Shown here: piece by piece, positions 1 to 6,835 of the stretch
Numbering within the stretch: the first letter of the stretch is position 1
Layout of the letters: every line of letters starts with the position of its first letter
NCBI GenBank assembly: GCA_947575425.1
Contig: CANPNQ010000029.1
Coordinates: forward strand, 1 to 8,375
Direction: 5' to 3'
Source of the DNA: an uncultured Erysipelotrichaceae bacterium
GTDB lineage: Bacteria; Bacillota_I; Bacilli_A; Erysipelotrichales; Erysipelotrichaceae
DNA length: 8,375 nucleotides
Position numbers and translations under genes: made by a program
The notes under the pieces: model-generated
The model's input: the letters and a program-made list of their open reading frames with translations, nothing else
What the model was told of the DNA's origin: nothing
Database searches by the model: none

Positions 1-168
1 ATCCCCTATCTGCATACAGTAGGGATGCTTCCCTTCTTTCATCAAAGCCGCTTTCTTTTCCTCATATGGGAACGCCGGATCGATTCGTAACGCTCCTACA
101 TCCACCGATTTCTCTGTCATGGCTTGTGTATCATCGCTTATGATGTCCTTCCTTCCTGTCTCTTCCAT
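1..168 (-). CDS. DUF6870-like small protein, N-terminal part (runs off window)
   Basis: This is an open frame of 56 codons with no stop, so the gene continues beyond position 1. The ATG at 168-166 has a good ribosome binding site, AGGTGA, about six bases upstream; a second in-frame ATG (residue 17, at 120-118) is possible but lacks that spacing. The visible protein is polar and charged. It has an IDPAFPYEEK segment (residues 29-38) followed by KHPYCMQIGD (47-56) at the window edge. From memory, the pattern of an 'ID..lp.eER' stretch followed by 'NPYCyk.Gd' is typical of DUF6870, short proteins of about 80-100 residues with unknown function, common in Firmicutes and often near mobile or conjugative DNA. 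I infer membership in that family and assign no activity. It has no signal peptide or membrane segment in the visible part. It is transcribed away from the M60 gene. Confidence 0.55.
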   Translation of the reverse strand, partial: MEETGRKDIISDDTQAMTEKSVDVGALRIDPAFPYEEKKAALMKEGKHPYCMQIGD

Positions 169-299
169 ATATCTTCACCTCATTCTATTCTATGTTATCC
201 ATCACGGTTTATGTGCTTCCACCTCCTCCTTCCCTTGTTCCTATTCTCAGATGTGTCATGGCTCTAATCTATTCTTATCATGATCTGAAAAATGTCTTT

Positions 300-328
300 A
301 TTATGATAAATAATTATGATAGATACAA
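300..328 (-). promoter_or_regulatory. Possible SigA-type promoter for the leftward DUF6870-like gene
   Basis: On the minus strand TTGTAT (328-323) and CATAAT (305-300) are separated by 17 bp. The -10 matches five of six consensus bases, but the -35 matches only three. Transcription would start near 293, leaving a leader of about 125 nt. The surrounding DNA is so AT-rich that chance matches are likely. Confidence 0.3.
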
Positions 329-427
329 GCAGTGATAAAAGATAATTATATGAAAAGAAATCGCAAAGGAGGTCATCGACCACAGTCCCTTTCGAAAGAG
401 TTTAAATGCCTCTTTTCAAGAGAAGTG

Positions 428-458
428 AAAAAGGGCAGAAAAGAGCGAAAACGCCCTT
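428..458 (-). terminator. Weak terminator-like hairpin, minus strand orientation
   Basis: AAGGGC (431-436) pairs with GCCCTT (453-458) across a 16-nt loop. In the minus-strand transcript the stem runs directly into a short U tract (complement of AAA at 428-430 plus the AA of the arm). The stem is only 6 bp and no minus-strand gene is visible upstream, so it may be fortuitous or may stop antisense transcription from the M60 leader. Confidence 0.22.
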
Positions 459-465
459 AAAATGA

Positions 466-494
466 TTGAAGAACGAAAGGAAAAGTGGTATATT
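466..494 (+). promoter_or_regulatory. SigA-like promoter for the M60-cohesin gene pair
   Basis: TTGAAG (466-471, four of six -35 consensus bases) and TATATT (489-494, five of six -10 bases) are separated by exactly 17 bp. Transcription would begin near 501, giving a leader of about 160 nt that holds the hairpin at 506-546 and the palindromes at 555-570 and 616-629. This is the best promoter match I found upstream of the M60 gene. Confidence 0.5.
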
Positions 495-505
495 TATTAT
501 GCAAA

Positions 506-546
506 CAAAAAAATTGCCAACAATGAATGTCTGTGCAATTTTTTTG
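506..546. promoter_or_regulatory. 12-bp perfect inverted repeat with A-tract/T-tract arms in the M60 leader
   Basis: CAAAAAAATTGC (506-517) and GCAATTTTTTTG (535-546) are perfect inverted copies separated by 17 nt. If transcription starts near 501 this is the first structure in the RNA. It resembles a bidirectional terminator or attenuator, because the downstream arm contains a seven-U run, but the stem core is poor in G+C. It may control early transcription or protect the 5' end. The role is inferred. Confidence 0.45.
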
Positions 547-554
547 CGCTGATA

Positions 555-570
555 GCGTAAAGATTTACGC
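555..570. promoter_or_regulatory. Perfect 7-2-7 palindrome, candidate operator
   Basis: GCGTAAA (555-561), GA, TTTACGC (564-570) is a perfect inverted repeat with a two-base centre. That is too tight for a good RNA hairpin loop but is typical of a site for a dimeric helix-turn-helix regulator. It lies about 55 bp downstream of the predicted transcription start and 92 bp before the M60 start codon, a position suited to a roadblock repressor. No regulator gene is visible in the window. Confidence 0.45.
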
Positions 571-615
571 ACAGAGCATGTTGGGAGGTGAAGCATTAAA
601 GATCATACCACATAA

Positions 616-629
616 TATATCATGATATA
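616..629. promoter_or_regulatory. 14-bp perfect palindrome, candidate operator
   Basis: TATATCATGATATA is its own reverse complement and lies 33 bp before the M60 start codon. Its 8-bp core ATCATGAT also occurs at 277-284, near the possible promoter of the opposite gene, so one regulator could bind both ends of the intergenic region. The AT-rich sequence makes a chance palindrome more likely than for the site at 555-570. Confidence 0.35.
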
Positions 630-662
630 AAATAAGCATATGGATTCAGAAAGGAGAAACAC

Positions 663-3600
663 ATGAAAGCAATCAGACGATTTGTTTCATGCTTGCTTGT
701 AGTTTCGCTCTTGGTGGTATTCCAAAGCGAATACTTTTCGATTTCCTTAAAAGCAGAAAGCAACCCGGAAACAAGCACGCAGGAAATACCGGATGTGAGC
801 GGTGATGAGACATCAGAGACAGAGAATGGATCTGACGTCAGCGATAATCATCCGGAAGAGGAAACGTCAGATGAAGAGACAAGTGCAGAGCAGACGACAC
901 CGCCGGCAGATGATCAAAACAGCGGCACAACCGGCGATACAGAGAATGTCAGCGGCGGTAACGAAGGCAATGCGCAGACGGCTGAGACAAATGAGGTCGC
1001 ACCCAAAGCCACCAACACAGGACAAGTGGACGTCAACATTATGCCATCCCTGCCCTTGGAACAGGATGTTGACTTTACGATTTCATTGAGTTCCCAGCCA
1101 GACAAAGTGCTTACGTTAAAGGCAGGTGTACAGGAAGTATATCATGAAGGCATCACCTTTGAAAAACTTACTCCCGGTACCTATACACTGAAAGTGAGCG
1201 CTCCCGGTTTTGCGACATATACCCAGCAGATCGAGGTAGCGGATTGGGCATATACAGTCAAACTGTCTACCAGTATGATCGCCGGCTATTCATATGGAGA
1301 TGATGTGCATCCCGGAATATTATTGATCGGTGATGTCAATACCGATGCAACGATCAATGATACAGACAAAGATCTGATGATCGATGCTCTAGAGGGTGTC
1401 GGCAGTGTACCGATGGCTGACTTAAATAAGGATGGCAAGATCGACCTGATGGATCTGGAATATTTTACTAAGGGTTATCAGGTGAGCGAGGACACTTCTT
1501 CCGCTGTGGTCGCAAGTGTACCGGCATCCGTATTGAGCACAACCAGCGATGCAAACACGACGGTGGAAGGTGATATCGATAATCTGTCCAAGTCGGAAGA
1601 AATCATCAAGCTCTCCCGCAGCGATGGCAGTGCGATTTCATCCACATCTCCGGTATCGGTGGACTTTGAATTCCAAGAAAGCACCAGTTTCCCAAGCCGC
1701 GGCATGGTGATCGGTGCCGCAAACGATAACGCCATTACCGGCGCGGAAGTTACCATCGTATATGAGGAGAACGGTGTTGAACAGACGATTGAAGTTCCTT
1801 TTGGTGAAGGCGTTCACTTCCTATTAAGAGCAGGCGGCGTAAATGTACTTCAAGAGGGAACCGGCAATATCTGCATCGACTTCGGAGATCAGATTGCCAT
1901 CAAAAAAGTAACATTGAAGATCACCGGCACAAAGAATAACAATTTGGCTGAGATCTCCCGTGTAAAATTCGTCAATAACATGGAGGAACGCATTCCGGAG
2001 CCGCAGATGAATATTCCTAAGAATCTTGCGGTGGTAAACAATAACAAGCAGTTTACGCTGACTTGGGATGGGGAAAACAATGTGACCGGATATGAAGTAT
2101 TGATCCAGCATGAAGATGAGCAAGAGGTCGTATCAGTAAAGGGTGCGATGCTGACAGTATCCAGCTTCAATCAGGAAAAGCTGAAAAACGATGAGGATTA
2201 TATCGTAAAAGTTCAGTCCGTGAACGGTACATGGCGCAGCGGTTACAGTGATTCCATTACCGCAACGCCAAAGGCAACCAAGAAACCGGATGCTCCTGAC
2301 AACGTCAAGGCAACGGGCAAATATCGTTCCATTGCGGTGACTTGGAAGGATATGGAGGATACGGACTACTACAACTTATTCTATAAGGAAGAGAGTGCAA
2401 GCGAGTTTAAGAAAATCGCCAATATCAGAACCAATAGTTACTCCATACCTGATCTGAAGGATAAAACCGCATATCTTGTCTATGTAACCGGCGTAAATGA
2501 TCTGGGCGAAAGCAAACCATCGCTGACATCCAAAGCAGAGACGACCGACATAACACCGGCAACTATGCCGAAATACAAACTGCTGAATCGTGCAGCAACA
2601 GGCAAGGTCAGTGAGCATATCATCAGCGCCACATTCAAAAGCGGCAGTATGAGAGATAGTGCGCTTGATACTGTCAATGGCAGTGCATTGGGAACGGTCG
2701 ACAACAACCCCGTATCTCATTACTATCTGGGATCATGGGATTCCGGCGGCTTCAATCCGTTGGGCTCCAATGGATTGACATTCGAATTTGATGAAGCCTA
2801 TGACATGCAGATGTTTGCCTTCCAAGAGGTACAGGCAGAATCTCCGAACTATGGCTATATCAGAGTTCGTTATTGGGATGAAAACGGGGCAACCGCAGAG
2901 ATCCCACAAAGTAAGATGTCATTCCAGCTGCGTCGTGATGCGCAGGGCAGAATCTACTACATGGTACACTTCAAAGAAAAGATCAAGGCGAAGAAGCTCC
3001 AATTCGGTGTTGCCCGCAGCGTTGCCAGCAATGTTGTGACCATTTCCGAAATAAACTTCTATTACTATGATTCGATTGAAGATGATATCATGGCTCTGTA
3101 TGAGGATGATCTGCATTCCGTATTACGATCGGATGTCACACAGAAGACCATCGATGAGCTACGCGCACGCATCAATACGAAAGATCCGCTCAGTGATGAG
3201 TATCATCCTGATAAGGAAAGCTTAGAGCGCGAATTGAAAACCGCAGAGGATATCTTAAATTCGACCTTAACGGAACCGATCCGTGTACACAATACGATCA
3301 CAACCAGTGATGTAGGGCGCGGCTTCAATGGCTTAAATGCTTGGCAGCCGCTTGGTGTAAGCGCTGCGGCAGGGGAAACGATTACCGTCTATGTCGGGCA
3401 CAATACGAAAAAGACTGGTGAAAGCACAAACCTGCAGTTGGTAGCAACGCAGTATCACGCCGAAGCAGGCTCCATGTTCAGAGGTCTCGGCACGCTGAAA
3501 ATCGGTCGCAATGATATTACAATCCCGCAGCTTCAATCCATCGATGTAGAATCCGGCGGTGCATTGTATGTCCAATATACCGGAAACAAAAATGACCAAT

Positions 3601-5597
3601 ATGCAGTACGGGTCAGCGGCGGCAATGAAGTACCGATTTTGGATTTATATCAAGTAAGTGATGAAGCGGAAAAACTGGAACGCATCAAAACCTATCTTGG
3701 TAAATTGGATGCACATGTAGCGCAGATACAAAGTGTTCATGAGCAATCTCATAAGAATTCCGACAACAAACTCGTACAATACGAATTTGACAATCAAAAC
3801 TGTATCTTAGGCGCAAGTGATATTCTGCTTGATACGATGATGCTTTCTCTTCCGGCTCAACAGATCGTTGCCGGCAGCGGCAGCGGTTCAATGGAACAAC
3901 GGGCACAGAAGGTGCTAGATTCCATGAATGCCTTCGAGGAGATGATGCACTTATTCTATCAGCATAAAGGCTTGAATAACAACGCGGCAGCAGCGGTAGA
4001 CAGAGTTCCTGTCACACACTTGAATATCCGCTATCAGCGTATGTTCGCCGGTGCCTTCATGTACGCTTCTGGTAATCACATCGGTATTGAATGGGGTTCT
4101 ACAAGCGGTATGATGAGCGGCGTTCCAGTAAGCGCTGATGCAGATGGAAAATATGTAAGCGGTCGTTACTTCGGTTGGGGCATTGCTCATGAGATCGGTC
4201 ACTGCATCAATCAGGGAACCTATGCGGTTGCGGAAATTACCAACAACTACTTTGCAGTATTGGCACAGGCGAAAGACACCAATGATACGGTACGTTTCCA
4301 ATACAGCAATGTCTATAAGAAAGTAACGTCTAATACAAAAGGACGTGCCGGCAACGTATTCACACAGCTGGGCATGTACTGGCAGTTACACCTTGCGTAT
4401 GACAATGGATATAACTTCAAGACGTACGATGATCCGACAGAGCAGCTGGCAAATCTATTCTTCGCTCGCGTAGATACTTACGCAAGAACACCGAAGAAAG
4501 CACCAGCTCCGGGCGGCATCGCATTGACGTTGAGTGACGGCGGTGATCAGGCTCTGATGCGTTTGTCATGTGCCGCAGCAGAAAAGGATATTTTGGAATT
4601 CTTTGAACGCTGGGGTATGACACCGGATGCAGATACCATTGCATATGCATCCCAATTCTCGAAAGAAACAAGAGCGATTTACTATGTCAGCGATGATTCT
4701 CGCGTATATCGTAAGGAGCATGGCGGCAGCATCCTCGGCACAGAAGGCAAGGTAGAGGCAGTTTCCGATGATACAACGGCAACGCTCAATGCCAACAATG
4801 CCAATCAGGTGGACTTCCAGCTGGGCAGCAAAGGCATTCCTTCCGATGATGTATTAGGCTATGAGATCGTTCGCTGCATCACTTCCAATGGTGAGGTAGA
4901 AAAAGAGGTCGCAGGCTTTACGACGGAAACCAGCTTCAGCGATCACATTACAACGCTGAACAACCGTGTTGTGACCTATGAAGTGTATGTCATCGATAAG
5001 TACTTGAACCGTTCCGCTGTGAAGACAATGACGCCGATCAAGATTGAGCATGACGGAAGCATTGATAAATCATTCTGGAGCGTTTCTACCAAAGGTATCG
5101 AAGCAAAGGATATTCCGGATGCCGGTAGCGGTGATGAGGATACGCCATGCGGACCGGAGGTGGAAGCTCCGATCATGAAAGCATTTGATAACAACAGCAC
5201 AACTACCTATACCGGAATCGTTCAATCCGATGCGGAGGTCATCATGGAATTCAATCGTTACCATACGATTACCGGATTCAAATATACGATAAACAGCGGT
5301 ACGCCGATCAGCGATTACACTGTTTATATCCGCGAGGATGACGGTACATGGAGTGAAGTTGCGGATGGCAGCTTCGGCACTGATCCGATCCAAACCGTAT
5401 ATTTCGGAAAGGATCAAATCGATAACATTGCCGCTTATAATACAACGGCAATGAAGCTGGTGATCCATGCATCCAGCGGCAGCGAGATCTCCATCAGCGA
5501 ATTGGATGTACTGGGTGTCACCGGTGACAATGTGGACTTCCGTCGTACCAATGATGGAACTGTTGCGATCGGTACCCTAAGCGCCGATCCTGTATGA
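663..5597 (+). CDS. Secreted dockerin-bearing M60 family metalloprotease (mucinase type), 3' end frameshifted
   Basis: This 1644-residue protein starts at ATG 663 with AGGAGA five bases upstream. In order: signal peptide 1-31; acidic Ser/Thr/Glu-rich linker to about 115; a small beta-sandwich, about 116-215; a dockerin, 219-275, with two complete calcium loops (D224-N226-D228...D235 and D253-N255-D257...D264); an unassigned beta-rich region to about 450; two FnIII domains (452-538, 545-630); a discoidin/jelly-roll-like region (640-805); a helical linker; the M60 region (about 885-1320); an FnIII-like domain (1360-1460); and an F5/8 type C-like domain (1490-1622). The catalytic site is H1176-E1177-I-G-H1180 with E1191 ten residues later, followed by ITNN, fitting M60 HExxHx(8,28)E. 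M60 enzymes include viral enhancin and bacterial mucin/O-glycoprotein peptidases. The exact substrate is inferred. There is no surface anchor. The frame ends early (SADPV, stop at 5595-5597), and the missing tail lies in the next frame. Confidence 0.88.
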   Translation: MKAIRRFVSCLLVVSLLVVFQSEYFSISLKAESNPETSTQEIPDVSGDETSETENGSDVSDNHPEEETSDEETSAEQTTPPADDQNSGTTGDTENVSGGNEGNAQTAETNEVAPKATNTGQVDVNIMPSLPLEQDVDFTISLSSQPDKVLTLKAGVQEVYHEGITFEKLTPGTYTLKVSAPGFATYTQQIEVADWAYTVKLSTSMIAGYSYGDDVHPGILLIGDVNTDATINDTDKDLMIDALEGVGSVPMADLNKDGKIDLMDLEYFTKGYQVSEDTSSAVVASVPASVLSTTSDANTTVEGDIDNLSKSEEIIKLSRSDGSAISSTSPVSVDFEFQESTSFPSRGMVIGAANDNAITGAEVTIVYEENGVEQTIEVPFGEGVHFLLRAGGVNVLQEGTGNICIDFGDQIAIKKVTLKITGTKNNNLAEISRVKFVNNMEERIPEPQMNIPKNLAVVNNNKQFTLTWDGENNVTGYEVLIQHEDEQEVVSVKGAMLTVSSFNQEKLKNDEDYIVKVQSVNGTWRSGYSDSITATPKATKKPDAPDNVKATGKYRSIAVTWKDMEDTDYYNLFYKEESASEFKKIANIRTNSYSIPDLKDKTAYLVYVTGVNDLGESKPSLTSKAETTDITPATMPKYKLLNRAATGKVSEHIISATFKSGSMRDSALDTVNGSALGTVDNNPVSHYYLGSWDSGGFNPLGSNGLTFEFDEAYDMQMFAFQEVQAESPNYGYIRVRYWDENGATAEIPQSKMSFQLRRDAQGRIYYMVHFKEKIKAKKLQFGVARSVASNVVTISEINFYYYDSIEDDIMALYEDDLHSVLRSDVTQKTIDELRARINTKDPLSDEYHPDKESLERELKTAEDILNSTLTEPIRVHNTITTSDVGRGFNGLNAWQPLGVSAAAGETITVYVGHNTKKTGESTNLQLVATQYHAEAGSMFRGLGTLKIGRNDITIPQLQSIDVESGGALYVQYTGNKNDQYAVRVSGGNEVPILDLYQVSDEAEKLERIKTYLGKLDAHVAQIQSVHEQSHKNSDNKLVQYEFDNQNCILGASDILLDTMMLSLPAQQIVAGSGSGSMEQRAQKVLDSMNAFEEMMHLFYQHKGLNNNAAAAVDRVPVTHLNIRYQRMFAGAFMYASGNHIGIEWGSTSGMMSGVPVSADADGKYVSGRYFGWGIAHEIGHCINQGTYAVAEITNNYFAVLAQAKDTNDTVRFQYSNVYKKVTSNTKGRAGNVFTQLGMYWQLHLAYDNGYNFKTYDDPTEQLANLFFARVDTYARTPKKAPAPGGIALTLSDGGDQALMRLSCAAAEKDILEFFERWGMTPDADTIAYASQFSKETRAIYYVSDDSRVYRKEHGGSILGTEGKVEAVSDDTTATLNANNANQVDFQLGSKGIPSDDVLGYEIVRCITSNGEVEKEVAGFTTETSFSDHITTLNNRVVTYEVYVIDKYLNRSAVKTMTPIKIEHDGSIDKSFWSVSTKGIEAKDIPDAGSGDEDTPCGPEVEAPIMKAFDNNSTTTYTGIVQSDAEVIMEFNRYHTITGFKYTINSGTPISDYTVYIREDDGTWSEVADGSFGTDPIQTVYFGKDQIDNIAAYNTTAMKLVIHASSGSEISISELDVLGVTGDNVDFRRTNDGTVAIGTLSADPV

Positions 5598-5868
5598 TCA
5601 GGATGGCAATATGGTCGGCGGATCCGGTATGGAAGCATATCAGACGATCTTGGCGGAAGTTCCCGAAAATGGCAACATTGAGGATGTCTATGACGGCACA
5701 TGGATTTATTGGCTTGCGCCGGGCAGTGACATCAGCAATCTGAAACAGGTGCGCGCAGAGCTGTATCGTGTCGATGATGCCTTGACAAATGAAGGACAGC
5801 GTATGGTCAGTGATTCCTTATTTGAGACAGTTCCGACCACGCTTCCGCCAATCACATTGGGTAATTAA
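5581..5868 (+). pseudogene. Out-of-frame C-terminal remnant of the M60 protease gene
   Basis: The frame shifted by +1 relative to the M60 gene is blocked by a TAA at 5578-5580, then reads from 5581 to a TAA at 5866-5868. The product would begin APILYDQDGNMVGGSG and contain ILAEVPENG, DGTWIYWLAPG, VRAELYRVD and NEGQRMVSDSLFE. From memory this is the conserved C-terminal sequence of M60 and related secreted proteins in gut Firmicutes, normally fused to the domains encoded before 5597. An internal ATG at 5611 exists, but no ribosome binding site precedes it, so I do not think this is a separate gene. It is best read as the detached end of the same gene, lost through a small deletion or indel near 5580-5597, or through a sequencing error. 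The cohesin-like gene begins 25 bp after its stop. Confidence 0.75.
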
Positions 5869-5893
5869 GCAACGGCGATAAAAGGAGAACAAC

Positions 5894-6814
5894 ATGAAAA
5901 AATATATGATAAGTATGATCGTGGCAGTGTTCGCATTTATCGCAATGCTGCCAACCCCGATCTACGCGGCAGAAACAGGTGATAATGTTGTGATCAGCGA
6001 TAATAAAGATGGCAGTGCCAATGTTTCGCTGACCATGCCCAATGCTGCGAGAGAAAAAGTTTCTACCATCAAGGTAACGCTGAGCGTAGAACCGAAAAAT
6101 ACCGGCGATGACAGTGTTATCTTCACCTTTGCACAAGCGATTGAACAAAACACAAAGGTGCATGAATTTCGCTATCACAGCGATACCAGTCGCTTAACCA
6201 TCTATGTTTCCGACAGCGACCCGTTGTTTGCGGATGGTGAAAGCACCTTGTTATTGGGAGCGATCAAAGCCGACTCCCAATTCAAGGTAAGCGTAGAGCC
6301 AGAAGCAGTAAGCGCCATTATCGGCTCCAAAGAAGAATTGGCAAAATTGGAGGATTATCCTACAATGACGATCGGCGACGATGATGCTGATCCGGATCGT
6401 CCAGATACGGAGTTAATCAAGAATCTGGAAGACAAAATCACAGAAGCAGAAGGGTTTGCGAAGGGAGATTATACCGAAAGCAGCTATAATGCATTGCTGG
6501 AAGCATTAGAGAATGCCAAGAAGGCTCTCAATGATCCCAATGCGACTGCGGCGGAAATCGCTCAGGCACTGGCAGATCTTGAAAATGCCATCGGAGCACT
6601 GGAAACAATAAAAAAGGACAGTGCGCAAGATAAACTAGAGCAGGATGTGGCGGATCAAAAGGTAAAGGATCCCTATATCTCCTCTGAAAATACAGGTGAT
6701 ACGACCAACATATGGCCCTATGTAACCGTAGTGGTCTTGAGCGGTGCAATCATCACTGCATTCGTCTATCGGAAGCAAAAAGAGAAGGGTACTGCGAATA
6801 GCAGTAAGAACTAA
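5894..6814 (+). CDS. Membrane-anchored surface protein with cohesin-like and FIVAR domains
   Basis: This 306-residue protein starts at ATG 5894, five bases after AGGAGA (5883-5888). That ribosome binding site is almost the same as the one before the M60 gene. The signal peptide covers residues 1-25/26 (PIYAA). Residues about 28-155 are beta-rich and contain EFRYHSDTSRLTIYVSD (91-107) and DPLFADGESTLLLGAI (109-124). I recall this pattern from cohesin domains in Erysipelotrichia-type proteins, so I call it cohesin-like. Residues about 174-238 form a helical FIVAR repeat (YTESSYNALLEALENAKKAL...). The end is SSENTGD (263-269), a membrane helix (about 274-292) and a basic tail RKQKEKG. It follows the dockerin protease gene on the same strand and ends at a strong terminator, so the two probably form an operon. 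I infer that it holds the protease at the cell surface. The FIVAR and membrane segment are firmer than the cohesin call. Confidence 0.8.
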   Translation: MKKYMISMIVAVFAFIAMLPTPIYAAETGDNVVISDNKDGSANVSLTMPNAAREKVSTIKVTLSVEPKNTGDDSVIFTFAQAIEQNTKVHEFRYHSDTSRLTIYVSDSDPLFADGESTLLLGAIKADSQFKVSVEPEAVSAIIGSKEELAKLEDYPTMTIGDDDADPDRPDTELIKNLEDKITEAEGFAKGDYTESSYNALLEALENAKKALNDPNATAAEIAQALADLENAIGALETIKKDSAQDKLEQDVADQKVKDPYISSENTGDTTNIWPYVTVVVLSGAIITAFVYRKQKEKGTANSSKN

Positions 6815-6835
6815 TCTGTTCCTTTCGTAGAACAA

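Larger units (their letters stand above)
169..662. other. Divergent intergenic region (494 bp) with regulatory structure but no convincing gene
   Basis: This stretch separates the leftward DUF6870-like gene from the rightward M60 gene. I find no protein gene with a proper ribosome binding site. The content is AT-rich promoter-like DNA around 270-350, a weak hairpin at 428-458, a SigA-like promoter at 466-494, a hairpin with A/T arms at 506-546, a 16-bp palindrome at 555-570, a 14-bp palindrome at 616-629, and the M60 ribosome binding site AGGAGA at 652-657. A direct repeat TTATGATA (301-308 and 314-321) lies in the AT-rich part. Confidence 0.6.

Noticed and set aside
223..240. Strong minus-strand Shine-Dalgarno-like AAGGAGGAGG in the leader of the DUF6870-like gene
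   Set aside because: The next usable start (ATGGATAAC...) is about 20 nt away and gives only five codons, so I do not call a gene. The real start at 168 has its own site.
350..460. 36-residue very basic open frame on the plus strand (MKRNRKGGHRPQ...)
   Set aside because: No Shine-Dalgarno before the ATG. It has the AGGAGGT-like bases inside the frame, not upstream, and I recognise no family. It could be a relic but is not supported.
501..553. 17-codon frame (MQTKKLPTMNVC...) as a leader peptide
   Set aside because: The ATG overlaps the presumed transcription start and no ribosome binding site is correctly placed. There is no run of regulatory codons.
402..596. 64-residue hydrophobic open frame on the minus strand
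   Set aside because: No ribosome binding site before its ATG. The Phe/Leu-rich content comes from T-tracts of the hairpin arms, and it overlaps the predicted promoter and leader of the M60 gene.
5611..5868. Independent 85-residue gene downstream of the M60 gene
   Set aside because: No ribosome binding site at 5611, and the sequence reads as the conserved tail of M60-type secreted proteins, so it is treated as a frameshifted remnant.
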